Assembly (NCBI GenBank): GCA_021405325.1
Contig: QWII01000075.1
Location: forward strand, 1 to 49,099
Direction: 5' to 3'
Source of the DNA: Caldilinea sp. CFX5
GTDB lineage: Bacteria; Chloroflexota; Anaerolineae; Caldilineales; Caldilineaceae
Length of the DNA stretch: 49,099 nucleotides
The notes under the pieces are model-generated. The model ran no database searches, was not told the origin of the DNA, and saw only the letters and a program-made list of their open reading frames with translations. The translations under genes were made by a program, and so were the position numbers. The first letter of the stretch is position 1, and each line of letters starts with the position of its first letter. Below, in pieces: positions 16,021 to 23,577 of the stretch.

Positions 16021-17109
16021 CTACTTATAGCGCGGCTGATAGAACGGGCGCTTGACCACTTGGGCCTTTTTGGGTTGCCCCCGCACAACAATCTCAATGG
16101 TTGTCCCCACTTTGCTATACTCACGCGCCACATAGCCAAGCCCCAAAAATTGATCGAGGGTCGGGCTTTTCATCCCGGTGGTGACATAACCGACGACTTT
16201 GCCGTCAACCGCAATCTCATAATGGTCGCGGGGGACAGCGCGCTCGACCATAGCAAAGCCAATGAGCAGACGCGACGGTTGTTCAAGTTTCGTCTTGAGC
16301 AGCGCGTCTCGTCCGACAAATTCCTTTTCCCAACTGATCACCCAGCCCAGGCGCGCCTCCAAAGGATTGATCGTGTCGTCAATCTCGTGGCCGTAGAGGG
16401 GCATACAGGCTTCAAAGCGTAGACTATCGCGCGCGGCTAAACCGCAAGGGAGCAACCCATCGTCCTTGCCGCAGGCGAGTAAGGCGTTCCAAACGGCAAC
16501 GGCGTGGGTCGCCGAGAAATAAAGTTCAAAGCCATCTTCACCGGTGTAGCCTGTCCGCCCAAAGAGCGTGGGAACCCCGGCCAGATCCGCTTCAACACTA
16601 GTGCGGGTGGCAACCTGGCTCAGGTCGTGTGTGGTCAAGCGTTGCAAGATGGTTTCAGCTTTGGGACCTTGCAGCGCCAGCATACAGGTGGCATCGGAAA
16701 TATCGGTCAGTTGGACAGCAAAGCCGGCCGCGTTGGCCTGCAACCAGGCCAAATCCTTGGCGCGATTGGAAGCGTTGACGGCAATGAACCAGCGTCCAGG
16801 CAGGCGATAGAGAAAGATATCATCCACAATCGTACCGTTGGGATAGAGCAGCAAGCTGTAGTGCGCCTCATTGACCGCCATCTGCGTAATATCCCAGACT
16901 TGGATATATTGCAGAAAGGCGTCAGCATCGGGGCCGGTCAACTCGATCTGGCCCATGTGGTCAATGTCAAAGAGACCGGCAGCGGTGCGCACCGCCTGAT
17001 GTTCCACCGTTGGCCCGGTTGGATATTGGACAGGCAACGCCCAACCGGCAAAATCGACCATACGACCGCCCAGGGCCAGATGGCTTTCATAAAGTGGCGT
17101 CTGTTGCAC
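16021..17109 (-). CDS. gcvT: Aminomethyltransferase (glycine cleavage T protein)
   Basis: Folate-dependent enzyme of the glycine cleavage system; transfers the methylene group from the H-protein-bound aminomethyl to tetrahydrofolate and releases ammonia. 362 aa, full length. N-terminus QQTPLYESHLALGGRMVDFAGWALPVQY, mid-protein FDIDHMGQIELTGPDA, RTGYTGEDGFELYF, and GLAARDSLRFEACMPLYGHEID are all T-protein hallmarks. The start is a GTG preceded by GGGAGAG. A good promoter lies at 17149-17177, giving a leader of about 33 nt, too short for a glycine riboswitch. Operon with gcvH. Confidence 0.95.
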   Translation of the reverse strand: MQQTPLYESHLALGGRMVDFAGWALPVQYPTGPTVEHQAVRTAAGLFDIDHMGQIELTGPDADAFLQYIQVWDITQMAVNEAHYSLLLYPNGTIVDDIFLYRLPGRWFIAVNASNRAKDLAWLQANAAGFAVQLTDISDATCMLALQGPKAETILQRLTTHDLSQVATRTSVEADLAGVPTLFGRTGYTGEDGFELYFSATHAVAVWNALLACGKDDGLLPCGLAARDSLRFEACMPLYGHEIDDTINPLEARLGWVISWEKEFVGRDALLKTKLEQPSRLLIGFAMVERAVPRDHYEIAVDGKVVGYVTTGMKSPTLDQFLGLGYVAREYSKVGTTIEIVVRGQPKKAQVVKRPFYQPRYK

Positions 17110-17148
17110 AACTCTCCCTTTCTGCTACCCCGTCAAGTTCCTTGTGCG

Positions 17149-17177
17149 AGTATACTCTTGCCTGCCCAAGTTGGCAA
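17149..17177 (-). promoter_or_regulatory. Promoter of gcvT-gcvH
   Basis: On the minus strand TTGCCA (17172-17177), a 17-bp spacer and TATACT (17149-17154). It is back to back with the tRNA-Arg promoter at 17206-17234. Confidence 0.65.
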
Positions 17178-17205
17178 ATGTATCGATAGAGTGCAACAGA
17201 AAAGC

Positions 17206-17234
17206 TTGACTTTTGGACACGCTACCATTATAAT
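17206..17234 (+). promoter_or_regulatory. Promoter of tRNA-Arg
   Basis: TTGACT (17206-17211), a 17-bp spacer and a perfect TATAAT (17229-17234), ending 22 bp before the mature 5' end of the tRNA. Near-consensus sigma-70 promoter. Confidence 0.85.
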
Positions 17235-17256
17235 CAGGTGCGTAAGGTATACACCT

Positions 17257-17330
<74 letters not shown>

Positions 17331-17345
17331 CCTGCTACTAAAAAA

Positions 17346-17375
17346 CCGTCTCCAGGCTTCTGGAGACGGTTTTTT
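17346..17375 (+). terminator. Rho-independent terminator of tRNA-Arg
   Basis: A perfect 10-bp stem, CCGTCTCCAG (17346-17355) against CTGGAGACGG (17360-17369), loop GCTT, followed by TTTTTT. A-tract on the left side also pairs with the T-tract, so it could work for the opposite strand too. Confidence 0.95.
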
Positions 17376-17390
17376 ATGCTGCAAAGTGGA

Positions 17391-17466
17391 CCAGTGGGTC
17401 AGTAAAACAGGATGACAGTTCTTCACTGTTCTACTGTCTTACTGACCCACTGGCTTACTGATTTTA
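17391..17466. repeat. Inverted repeat of CAGTA-type short repeats
   Basis: CCAGTGGGTCAGTAAAACAG (17391-17410) faces CTGTCTTACTGACCCACTGG (17434-17453) in a near-perfect palindrome, followed by a further TTACTG unit. It lies between the tRNA terminator and the convergent aminopeptidase gene. The same repeat class occurs at 119-216 and 37903-37932. Confidence 0.75.
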
Positions 17467-18741
17467 CATCGACTGTAACACTTCATCCGTAAATTGACCA
17501 GCGACCATCAGGGTCAACGTGCGCCCGTCGGCGCATTGTGCATAAAGGTTCATCGTCGGCGTGCCGATCATGAAATCGACATGGGTGTCGGCAACATTGA
17601 CGCCATGTGCGGCTAACTCATCTTCATTCATCCCGGTGGCGCCAATCATGCCTTCGGGGTAGGCTTCGCCAAAGGCGATGTGACAGGCGGCATTTTCGTC
17701 AAAGAGGATGTCGTAAAAGGTGGTATTGACCTGGTTGACCGGCGAACGCACATCGACCAGGGCCACCTCTCCTAGGCGGCGGGCGCCGGGAATGGCAAAG
17801 AATTGTTCCAGCACATCCTGACCAGTTTCGGCGCTATATTCGACTACTTCACCCGCCTCAAAACGGAAATAGGCCTTTTCCACTCGTCGTTCCAGGGGAA
17901 AGGTCGGCTTAGAGGTGCGCACCCAACCCGTTGTACGGCGGTTGTGCGGTGTTGTAAAGACTTCTTCGGTCGGCATGTTGGGGAAGAAGGGAATGCCCTG
18001 TGTGGTGGTGGCGCCGCCGCCCATCCACTGCGGTGCGTCGGTCAGGCCAATGGTCAGGTCGGTGCGTGGTTGGCCATCGGGGCCGGACAACGTATCGACA
18101 AAGCGCACGGCCCGCACCTGATGGTGGGCGAGGAAGGCAATGATGCCTTTGAGGAGGCGATCCTGGCGCCGCCAGGCGACGACCGGCGCCGGCTGATCCA
18201 GGCGGCAAGTGCGCAGAACGGTCTGCCACAGTTGAGCGTGCGCTTCCGCCGGGGCGAGATAGGGAAAGACCTTTTGCGCCCAGGCCCGTGTCGGGACGCC
18301 GGCCACACACCAGGGCAGTTGATTTGCCATCTGCGCCTGGGAGTAAAAGCGTAATTTTTGGGCGCGCACCTGCCCGATTGTGCGCAGGCGCAGCGGATCG
18401 ACATCAGCAAAGAGATCAGGATAGGCATCGCCGGTCAGCGCCAGCCGCGCCCAGGTGTCATTGACCATCTCTTGGTGGCGGGCGATTTCAAACCCCGGCA
18501 GAAACTCAAGATATTCGGGTTGACTGTGGAGTAAGCGTTGTTTGACGGTTGGGCTATCGGTCCAATCGACATGAACATAGCGGGCGCCGGCGCGGTAGGC
18601 CGCGGCCGCCGCGAGCCGTACCAGATCAGCATGTTCTAGTTCAGCACCAATCCGTAACGATTGTCCTGGCTGTAGATTCACGCCACTTTGAATCAGGAGT
18701 TCGGCGTAAGCGGCAAGTTGCTGGGCGAAGTCGGGTGTCAT
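17464..18741 (-). CDS. M29 family aminopeptidase
   Basis: Predicted cytoplasmic metallo-aminopeptidase of the thermophilic aminopeptidase (M29; AmpS/PepS-like) family, 425 aa. N-terminus FAQQLAAYAELLIQSGVNLQPGQ is typical. Conserved metal-site regions are present: NMPTEEVFTTPH, NTTFYDILFDENAACHIAFGEAYP and DTHVDFMIGTPTMNLYA. The ATG at 18741 is chosen because the family begins there; the ORF extends 39 codons further upstream without homology-like sequence. A TATAAT (minus strand, 18793-18798) suggests a promoter but its -35 is weak. Single gene. Confidence 0.93.
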   Translation of the reverse strand: MTPDFAQQLAAYAELLIQSGVNLQPGQSLRIGAELEHADLVRLAAAAAYRAGARYVHVDWTDSPTVKQRLLHSQPEYLEFLPGFEIARHQEMVNDTWARLALTGDAYPDLFADVDPLRLRTIGQVRAQKLRFYSQAQMANQLPWCVAGVPTRAWAQKVFPYLAPAEAHAQLWQTVLRTCRLDQPAPVVAWRRQDRLLKGIIAFLAHHQVRAVRFVDTLSGPDGQPRTDLTIGLTDAPQWMGGGATTTQGIPFFPNMPTEEVFTTPHNRRTTGWVRTSKPTFPLERRVEKAYFRFEAGEVVEYSAETGQDVLEQFFAIPGARRLGEVALVDVRSPVNQVNTTFYDILFDENAACHIAFGEAYPEGMIGATGMNEDELAAHGVNVADTHVDFMIGTPTMNLYAQCADGRTLTLMVAGQFTDEVLQSM

Positions 18742-18864
18742 GATCTTTCGTTTCCTAGTGGTAATGCTTTCCAGTGACAAGACAATTTGGTCATTATACT
18801 GGTCAGCGCGAAAATACGGAAAAGTTGAACTTTTCCTGCCGCTTAATATAACTTTCAATACAAC

Positions 18865-18948
18865 TAGGCGTTACGCAGTTGGCGAGCGTCACCAGAGAGC
18901 TGTCAGGTTTCGCAAACCTAACAGCTCTCTGCAAGGGCGTAACGCCTA
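18865..18948. repeat. Nested palindrome upstream of aminopeptidase gene
   Basis: Outer arms TAGGCGTTACGC and GCGTAACGCCTA, inner arms CAGAGAGCTGTCAGGTTT and AAACCTAACAGCTCTCTG. Two stems nested in 84 bp, in the 456-bp gap between the divergent aminopeptidase and PHAX-domain genes. The rest of the gap holds only the promoter at 19005-19033 and a 165-nt leader with no recognised motif. Confidence 0.8.
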
Positions 18949-19004
18949 ACAAATCAATTTGCGCAGATCGGAATTTTTACAATAGCAGTCACTTCCGAAA
19001 GTGT

Positions 19005-19033
19005 TTGACAGAGATTGCGCGTTTTTCTACAAT
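19005..19033 (+). promoter_or_regulatory. Promoter of PHAX-domain gene
   Basis: Perfect TTGACA (19005-19010), a 17-bp spacer and TACAAT (19028-19033). One of the best promoters in the window; it suggests strong expression with a leader of about 155 nt. Confidence 0.8.
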
Positions 19034-19197
19034 AGAGGAATGCGGGTACAATTAGGTACAGCAGATCATCACACTATGTAACAGGTACGAAAACGCTGTT
19101 GCGCCGTTGCGTACTGGGCGACCAGGATCAACGCAACGCCAAACAGCGGTTTCAATGCGCGAGGCCGGGCCGAAAAGACGGCACGCGAAAGGACACC

Positions 19198-19908
19198 ATG
19201 AGTGAAATTGTAACGGAAGCCCAGGAGATTGCTCAAACCTTAGACGAACGGCGGGTTGATCTAGTCACAGCCGCGATCAATGTATTGGGGCTGGAACGAA
19301 CGCGCGCGTTTCTTGATCAAACCTTAACCATGGAAGCCGCCGGCGGGATGATGACGAAGAGTGAACAACGTCGCCGCACGCCGGGCGGCGCTTTCTTTCA
19401 GTTGATGAAAGATCACATCACCAAAGAAGAGCGTAAAGCAATCTTTGGCATTGACCAGAAGAAAAAGAAAAAGAAGAAGAAGTCAGCGGCCAAGCCGGCA
19501 GCTTCCCAGGCAACCATGACCTGGGACGAAGCCAAGCAACTGATCGCCAAAGCCTTGAAAACAACAGGAGAAGCAAAAACCGTGAAAGTCACACTCATTG
19601 GTCGCCCGCTCAAAGTCGTCCAACAAAAAGATTGTGTGGTCGTTTCCTTAAAGGGCAAAGAACCGAAAAACCTGCCCAAGGGCTTGCCGCCGGTTCCCGA
19701 AGGCAGCGCCATCACCTGGGCCGTCTTTATTGTCACCAAACAATGGAATCGAGTCAAGGAAAGCATTGAAGCCAATAGCGACGACCAATTAATCATCGAA
19801 GGTTATCCGATTGTCGGCAAGGGGGGTATTGCTGCCGTTATGACCACGAATTGCCGCAGCGTGTTGATGGAACGCGCCCAACGCGCTTCGGATCGCGACC
19901 AAGACTGA
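19198..19908 (+). CDS. PHAX RNA-binding domain protein with poly-Lys linker and unknown C-terminal domain
   Basis: Protein of 236 aa. Residues about 8-84 match the RNA-binding domain of the eukaryotic snRNA export adaptor PHAX as I know it: a helical start (AQTLDERRVDLVTAAINVLG), AFLDQTLTMEAAGGMMT, the signature RRTPGGAFFQLMKDHIT (59-75) and EERKAIFGID. An eight-lysine run (88-95) links it to an unrecognised domain (about 105-220) with beta-rich stretches VKVTLIGRPLKVVQQKDCVVVSL (split as VKVTLIGRPLKV, QQKDCVVVSL) and DDQLIIEGYPIVGKGGIAAVMTT. I infer a basic RNA-binding protein. ATG at 19198 follows GAAAGGACACC. It stands alone, with its own strong promoter. Confidence 0.8.
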   Translation: MSEIVTEAQEIAQTLDERRVDLVTAAINVLGLERTRAFLDQTLTMEAAGGMMTKSEQRRRTPGGAFFQLMKDHITKEERKAIFGIDQKKKKKKKKSAAKPAASQATMTWDEAKQLIAKALKTTGEAKTVKVTLIGRPLKVVQQKDCVVVSLKGKEPKNLPKGLPPVPEGSAITWAVFIVTKQWNRVKESIEANSDDQLIIEGYPIVGKGGIAAVMTTNCRSVLMERAQRASDRDQD

Positions 19909-19937
19909 GGGAAGGCGGGGGATCCCCCTGCCTTTCC
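19909..19937. terminator. Candidate bidirectional terminator hairpin
   Basis: GGGAAGGCGGGGGATC pairs with GATCCCCCTGCCTTTCC (small bulges). It lies between the stop codons of the convergent PHAX-domain and glycosyltransferase genes. The T-rich tail is weak, so activity is likely but not certain. Confidence 0.5.
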
Positions 19938-19945
19938 TTCACAAA

Positions 19946-21121
19946 CTAACGAACTACCTGTTGATACACATCCACGGTCTTGGCAGCGCAGCGCGCCCAG
20001 CGGAAGGTCGCGGCCCGGTTGCGCCCCTGATGGCGTAACGTGTCAGCAAGGCCGGGCAGAGTCACCAACCGCACCACAGCCGCCGCCAACGCTTCCGCAT
20101 CCGTCGGCGGAATCAACAGTGCAGCATTACCAGCCGCTTCCGGCAAACTGCTGCTATTACTACAGACCACCGGCGCGCCACACGCCATTGCCTCCAACAC
20201 AGGAAAACCAAAGCCTTCATACAACGTCGGTTGCAACACCGCCGCCGCGCCACTGTAGAGCGGTGGGAGATCGGCTGCGGGGACAAAGCCGGTAAAGACG
20301 ACATCATCCGCCAACCCCAGCGCCGCCACCTGGGCCTGAATCGGTTCAAAGAGCCATCCCTTCCCACCGGCAATCACCAGACAATGGGGCAGCCCTGCCG
20401 CCTTGAGGCGCGCCAGCGCCTGCATGGCAGTCAGGTGATTTTTGCGCGGCTCCAATGTACCGACCATGAGCAGATAGGGCCGCAGCGCACCGGAACGGTC
20501 GCGCAACGTATAGCGGGCCTGCACTTCCTGCACCAGCGGCGGCGGCGCCGGTTGGAAGGTGGGGTCAATGCCCTGGTAGATCACCGTAATTTTGTCTGCC
20601 GGCGTTTGATAAAGGTCAATTAAGTCCCGTTTGGTCTGTTGACTGACGGCAATGATCCGGTTGGCGGCGCGCACAAAGAGCCGCATACCGACCGTCAAGA
20701 AAAGACGGTTCGTCCATTTGTGATGCTGCGGGTAGCGTTCAAAGATGAGATCATGCACCGTCAGCACCGTTGGTCGGCGCAGATAGGGCAAGAGATGTTC
20801 CGTCGCGTGGTAAAGCTGACCAGGTGGGAGGCGCTGTTCATAGCAAGGGCGGCGCCCCAACTGGGTGGCAAGGACGCTCAAGCGCCAGGCGTACTGTCCC
20901 ATCGACAAGGTTTGGTGGGAAGCGCCCTGCAAGCGCGGCGGCAGGGTGTGGCCGCTGTGGGCATTATAGAAGAGGGTCAACTTGACTTGTTCACGGTGGT
21001 GGGCCAGGAGTTGGGCGGCAAGCTGTTGGGTATACCGGCTCAGCCCGGCTTGTTGGTGGACAGCCGGGCCGGCATCCATCACAACCGAAAGCGGAGAAGC
21101 CAGCGCAAAATCGGTGGTCAT
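19946..21121 (-). CDS. Glycosyltransferase family 4 (mannosyltransferase-like)
   Basis: Predicted retaining glycosyltransferase, 391 aa. N-terminal domain with SRYTQQLAAQLLAHHR and the acceptor-side HATEHLLPYLRRPTVLTVHDL; C-terminal domain with MVGTLEPRKNHLTAMQALARL and the donor motif EGFGFPVLEAMACGAPVVCSN (E-x7-E; shown as EGFGFPVLEAM). This pattern is common in enzymes related to WbaZ/MtfB-type mannosyltransferases. It starts 3 bp after the udk stop codon and is surely co-transcribed with it. Acceptor unknown. Confidence 0.88.
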   Translation of the reverse strand: MTTDFALASPLSVVMDAGPAVHQQAGLSRYTQQLAAQLLAHHREQVKLTLFYNAHSGHTLPPRLQGASHQTLSMGQYAWRLSVLATQLGRRPCYEQRLPPGQLYHATEHLLPYLRRPTVLTVHDLIFERYPQHHKWTNRLFLTVGMRLFVRAANRIIAVSQQTKRDLIDLYQTPADKITVIYQGIDPTFQPAPPPLVQEVQARYTLRDRSGALRPYLLMVGTLEPRKNHLTAMQALARLKAAGLPHCLVIAGGKGWLFEPIQAQVAALGLADDVVFTGFVPAADLPPLYSGAAAVLQPTLYEGFGFPVLEAMACGAPVVCSNSSSLPEAAGNAALLIPPTDAEALAAAVVRLVTLPGLADTLRHQGRNRAATFRWARCAAKTVDVYQQVVR

Positions 21122-21124
21122 TGT

Positions 21125-21766
21125 TTAACTTTGCAGCAAAGCGCGCTGAATACGACTGACAATCATCTCCATAGCAATCCGATTTTCACCCCCACGCGGC
21201 ACAATGATGTCGGCGTGCCGTTTGCTTGGTTCGACAAATTCCAGATGCATAGGCCGCACGGTGGTCAAGTATTGTTCAACCACCGAGGTCAAAGAGCGCT
21301 CACGCTCCTGTACATCGCGTTGCAACCGGCGAATAAAGCGCAGGTCGGCGTCGGTGTCCACATAGATGCGAATGTCCATCAACTCGCATAATGACTTTTC
21401 GACAAAAATTAGAATGCCTTCCACCAGAATGATCGAGGCTGGTTGCACCAACCGTGTTTCCTGGCGGCGGGTGTAATTGGCAAAGTCATAGAGCGGGGCG
21501 GCGATAGCCTGCCCTTGGCGCAACTGTTGAATATGGTCGATCAACAATTGCGTTTCCAGACTATCGGGATGGTCATAGTTGATCGCCAGCCGCGCCGCCG
21601 GCGCTAAATGGCCCTGGTCGCGGTAGTAGCTATCATGTTGCAAATAGGCAAAATGGGTCGGCCCGACCATGCGTTGAATCCGTTCGCTGACGGTCGTCTT
21701 GCCGCTGCCGCTGCCGCCGGCCACGCCAATGACCAGGGGGGTGGTTGCTGATTGGGTTGATTGCAT
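21125..21766 (-). CDS. udk: Uridine kinase
   Basis: Salvage enzyme phosphorylating uridine/cytidine with ATP or GTP. 213 aa from the ATG at 21766. P-loop GVAGGSGSGKTT (14-25), the substrate motif QHDSYYRDQGHL, INYDHPDSLE, LYDFANYTRRQET and the base-contact region TDADLRFIRRLQRDVQERER are all family hallmarks. Twenty further upstream codons are open but precede the first beta strand too far. It is followed after 3 bp by a glycosyltransferase gene and preceded by two palindromes that separate it from the resB-like gene. Confidence 0.95.
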   Translation of the reverse strand: MQSTQSATTPLVIGVAGGSGSGKTTVSERIQRMVGPTHFAYLQHDSYYRDQGHLAPAARLAINYDHPDSLETQLLIDHIQQLRQGQAIAAPLYDFANYTRRQETRLVQPASIILVEGILIFVEKSLCELMDIRIYVDTDADLRFIRRLQRDVQERERSLTSVVEQYLTTVRPMHLEFVEPSKRHADIIVPRGGENRIAMEMIVSRIQRALLQS

Positions 21767-21806
21767 TGTCACTGTCTTGCACAAAAGAATGTCATACAAT
21801 AATTTG

Positions 21807-21852
21807 GCTAAACGAGGAGTTCGCACGCCTACGTGCGAAGCCCTCGTTTAGC
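21807..21852. repeat. Hairpin upstream of udk
   Basis: GCTAAACGAGG-AGTTCGCACG pairs with CGTGCGAAG-CCCTCGTTTAGC around a CCTA loop. It lies about 40 bp upstream of the udk start and could be an attenuating or terminating structure for the upstream dinG-resB transcript. Confidence 0.7.
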
Positions 21853-21863
21853 GCGACCAAGGC

Positions 21864-21981
21864 GAAGAAGCTGTTTGAAAAGTCTGATCTGCCGTAGGTC
21901 AGCGGCCCCGTCACGCCGGCGGCGCTGACCTACGGTAGCGGGCGGCGCCTGTCCGGTATCACCTTTTCAACCAGCTTCTTC
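21864..21981. repeat. Nested inverted-repeat element between resB-like gene and udk
   Basis: Outer arms GAAGAAGCTGTTTGAAAAG (21864-21882) and CTTTTCAACCAGCTTCTTC (21963-21981) differ by one base. Inside, TGCCGTAGGTCAGCG faces CGCTGACCTACGGTA. At 118 bp, without coding capacity, it has the build of a MITE or an intergenic palindrome. Confidence 0.75.
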
Positions 21982-21993
21982 AGGTTCACAACT

Positions 21994-23577
21994 TCAGGCG
22001 AAATCCTCCGGGAGCGAACGCCGCAACCGGTCGATCTCGGCCGCGGCATCACTCTGCGCCACGACTACCGAACGCCCCATCGGCCAGGGCGCCAGTTGGA
22101 TCAAAAGAAAGGCCGGTTGATAGGCAAAGCCAACCAGGCCCACCAAGACCAAGGCCAGCGCGAGCCAGAGAAGCCAGATCGCCGGTTGATAGCGCACCAT
22201 GGCGGTCATACTGGCGACGGGCACGATGGTCAATTCCCGCACTTTCCCGCCGACCTGGATTTTGGCAACCACTGGGCGATTGATCACCAAAGTCTGCACC
22301 GGCTCAGCCTCCGACTGGATGACCTCCAGCAAAAACTGCTCCTGCGGCAAGGTGTCAATGGGCGAAACCATGCTGTTGTTGGTCTGGCTTAGGGTGTCAG
22401 CGCTGGCGGCGCCCGTTTCATCGACCTTGAGGCCGACGGGTAGCACAGCAACGCGCACAATCCGTAACCCCACCTGCCCCCCAACCACGACCGATTCTTC
22501 CCGCCCCAGGGTGGGAAAGATCAAGCCGAGTTCGACGGTATTCTGGCTTTGGCCCGGTTGGGAGAGCGTCACCGTCGCGTCGTTGCTGCGCAACCAGAGC
22601 GCAGGCGGCCCTGGCGCGGCTTGCAGCGTCACCTGGCCGGCGGCCAGGCGGCGGCTTTCGCCAAGGGGCACCTGATTAGTCGCGTCATTCATCTCAACCG
22701 TAAGGGAAGGGGTCAGCGTTTCATCGTTTTCAACCACAGCATAAGTGAGCGCCACACGTTGAGTCGTTGCCCGATATTGGTCGCCCGGCGCCAACAGCGG
22801 TGAGGTCACCTCCCACCCTACTACCAGGATGAGCCAGATATCGATCAACGCCAGCAGCAAGCCGACGAGCAAAAGCGGGCGCAACCAGATCCAACGCTGC
22901 TGATGTCGTCTGGCTAATAGGCGTCGCTCGACCACAGTCGGCGGCGGTGACGCGGCTTCGTCGGCGGCGTCCGCCATGGGGGCGGCATCGCTGGTTTGCA
23001 ACGGTGGCACGGATGTAATAGCCACCGTTGCCGGCAGCAGTTCATCAAAATAGGGCTTCAGCGCCGAGGGCAGTTGAGCAGCTAATGTTTCCGGCGCGCG
23101 ATTGATCGTCTGTCGCCAGCGATAGAGTGGCTGGGTGTCGGGCAAGGGCGCCGGTGCGCCAATGGCGCCGCCCGCCGTTGTCAGGCGCTGCTCAACCTGC
23201 TGGAAGCGCCGCAAGGTCGCCAGCAAATTCGCCAGATGGATCAACAAAACCAGCGTAATGGCCGCCAGGAGCAATTGCAGCAGCGGGTTGTGTAGGACAT
23301 CAAATAGGCCCAGTGTGCGCAGGATGCCCCCCAGCGGGCCATACTCTTCGCTCACGGTCAGCAGCCAACGGGTGGCGGCAGCCGGGTCATCGGCAATCGT
23401 ACCGGGCATTTGGCGGATAAAGAGCGCACAGAGCAAGAGGAGGAAGACGATGACGCCCAGCACGCCCAGGGTGGTACGACTACTCAACCAGCGCCAGAGG
23501 GTGTGCGTCAATTGGATGCGTTGGTCTAATCGATTGGTGGCGAATCGATCCGTTGCTACGGCGTTGTGGTTAACCAT
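21994..23577 (-). CDS. ResB-like cytochrome c biogenesis protein
   Basis: Predicted polytopic membrane protein of 527 aa resembling ResB/Ccs1, the partner of CcsA in system II cytochrome c maturation. Four hydrophobic segments are seen at about 36-54 (LGVLGVIVFLLLLCALFI), 98-120, 228-252 and 466-486, with a large extracytoplasmic region between the third and fourth, the ResB topology. A Pro/Ala-rich cytoplasmic insert (about 135-215) is unusual. CcsA is not in the window, so the assignment rests on topology and the first two segments. The start overlaps the end of dinG by 22 nt, so they are co-transcribed. Confidence 0.72.
   Translation of the reverse strand: MVNHNAVATDRFATNRLDQRIQLTHTLWRWLSSRTTLGVLGVIVFLLLLCALFIRQMPGTIADDPAAATRWLLTVSEEYGPLGGILRTLGLFDVLHNPLLQLLLAAITLVLLIHLANLLATLRRFQQVEQRLTTAGGAIGAPAPLPDTQPLYRWRQTINRAPETLAAQLPSALKPYFDELLPATVAITSVPPLQTSDAAPMADAADEAASPPPTVVERRLLARRHQQRWIWLRPLLLVGLLLALIDIWLILVVGWEVTSPLLAPGDQYRATTQRVALTYAVVENDETLTPSLTVEMNDATNQVPLGESRRLAAGQVTLQAAPGPPALWLRSNDATVTLSQPGQSQNTVELGLIFPTLGREESVVVGGQVGLRIVRVAVLPVGLKVDETGAASADTLSQTNNSMVSPIDTLPQEQFLLEVIQSEAEPVQTLVINRPVVAKIQVGGKVRELTIVPVASMTAMVRYQPAIWLLWLALALVLVGLVGFAYQPAFLLIQLAPWPMGRSVVVAQSDAAAEIDRLRRSLPEDFA

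Noticed and set aside
17110..17148. Glycine riboswitch upstream of gcvT
   Set aside because: The promoter at 17149-17177 leaves only about 33 nt of leader, too short for a glycine aptamer.
20639..21391. 250-aa plus-strand ORF
   Set aside because: It covers the 5' part of a clear GT4 gene and the end of udk on the opposite strand; codon pattern belongs to those genes.
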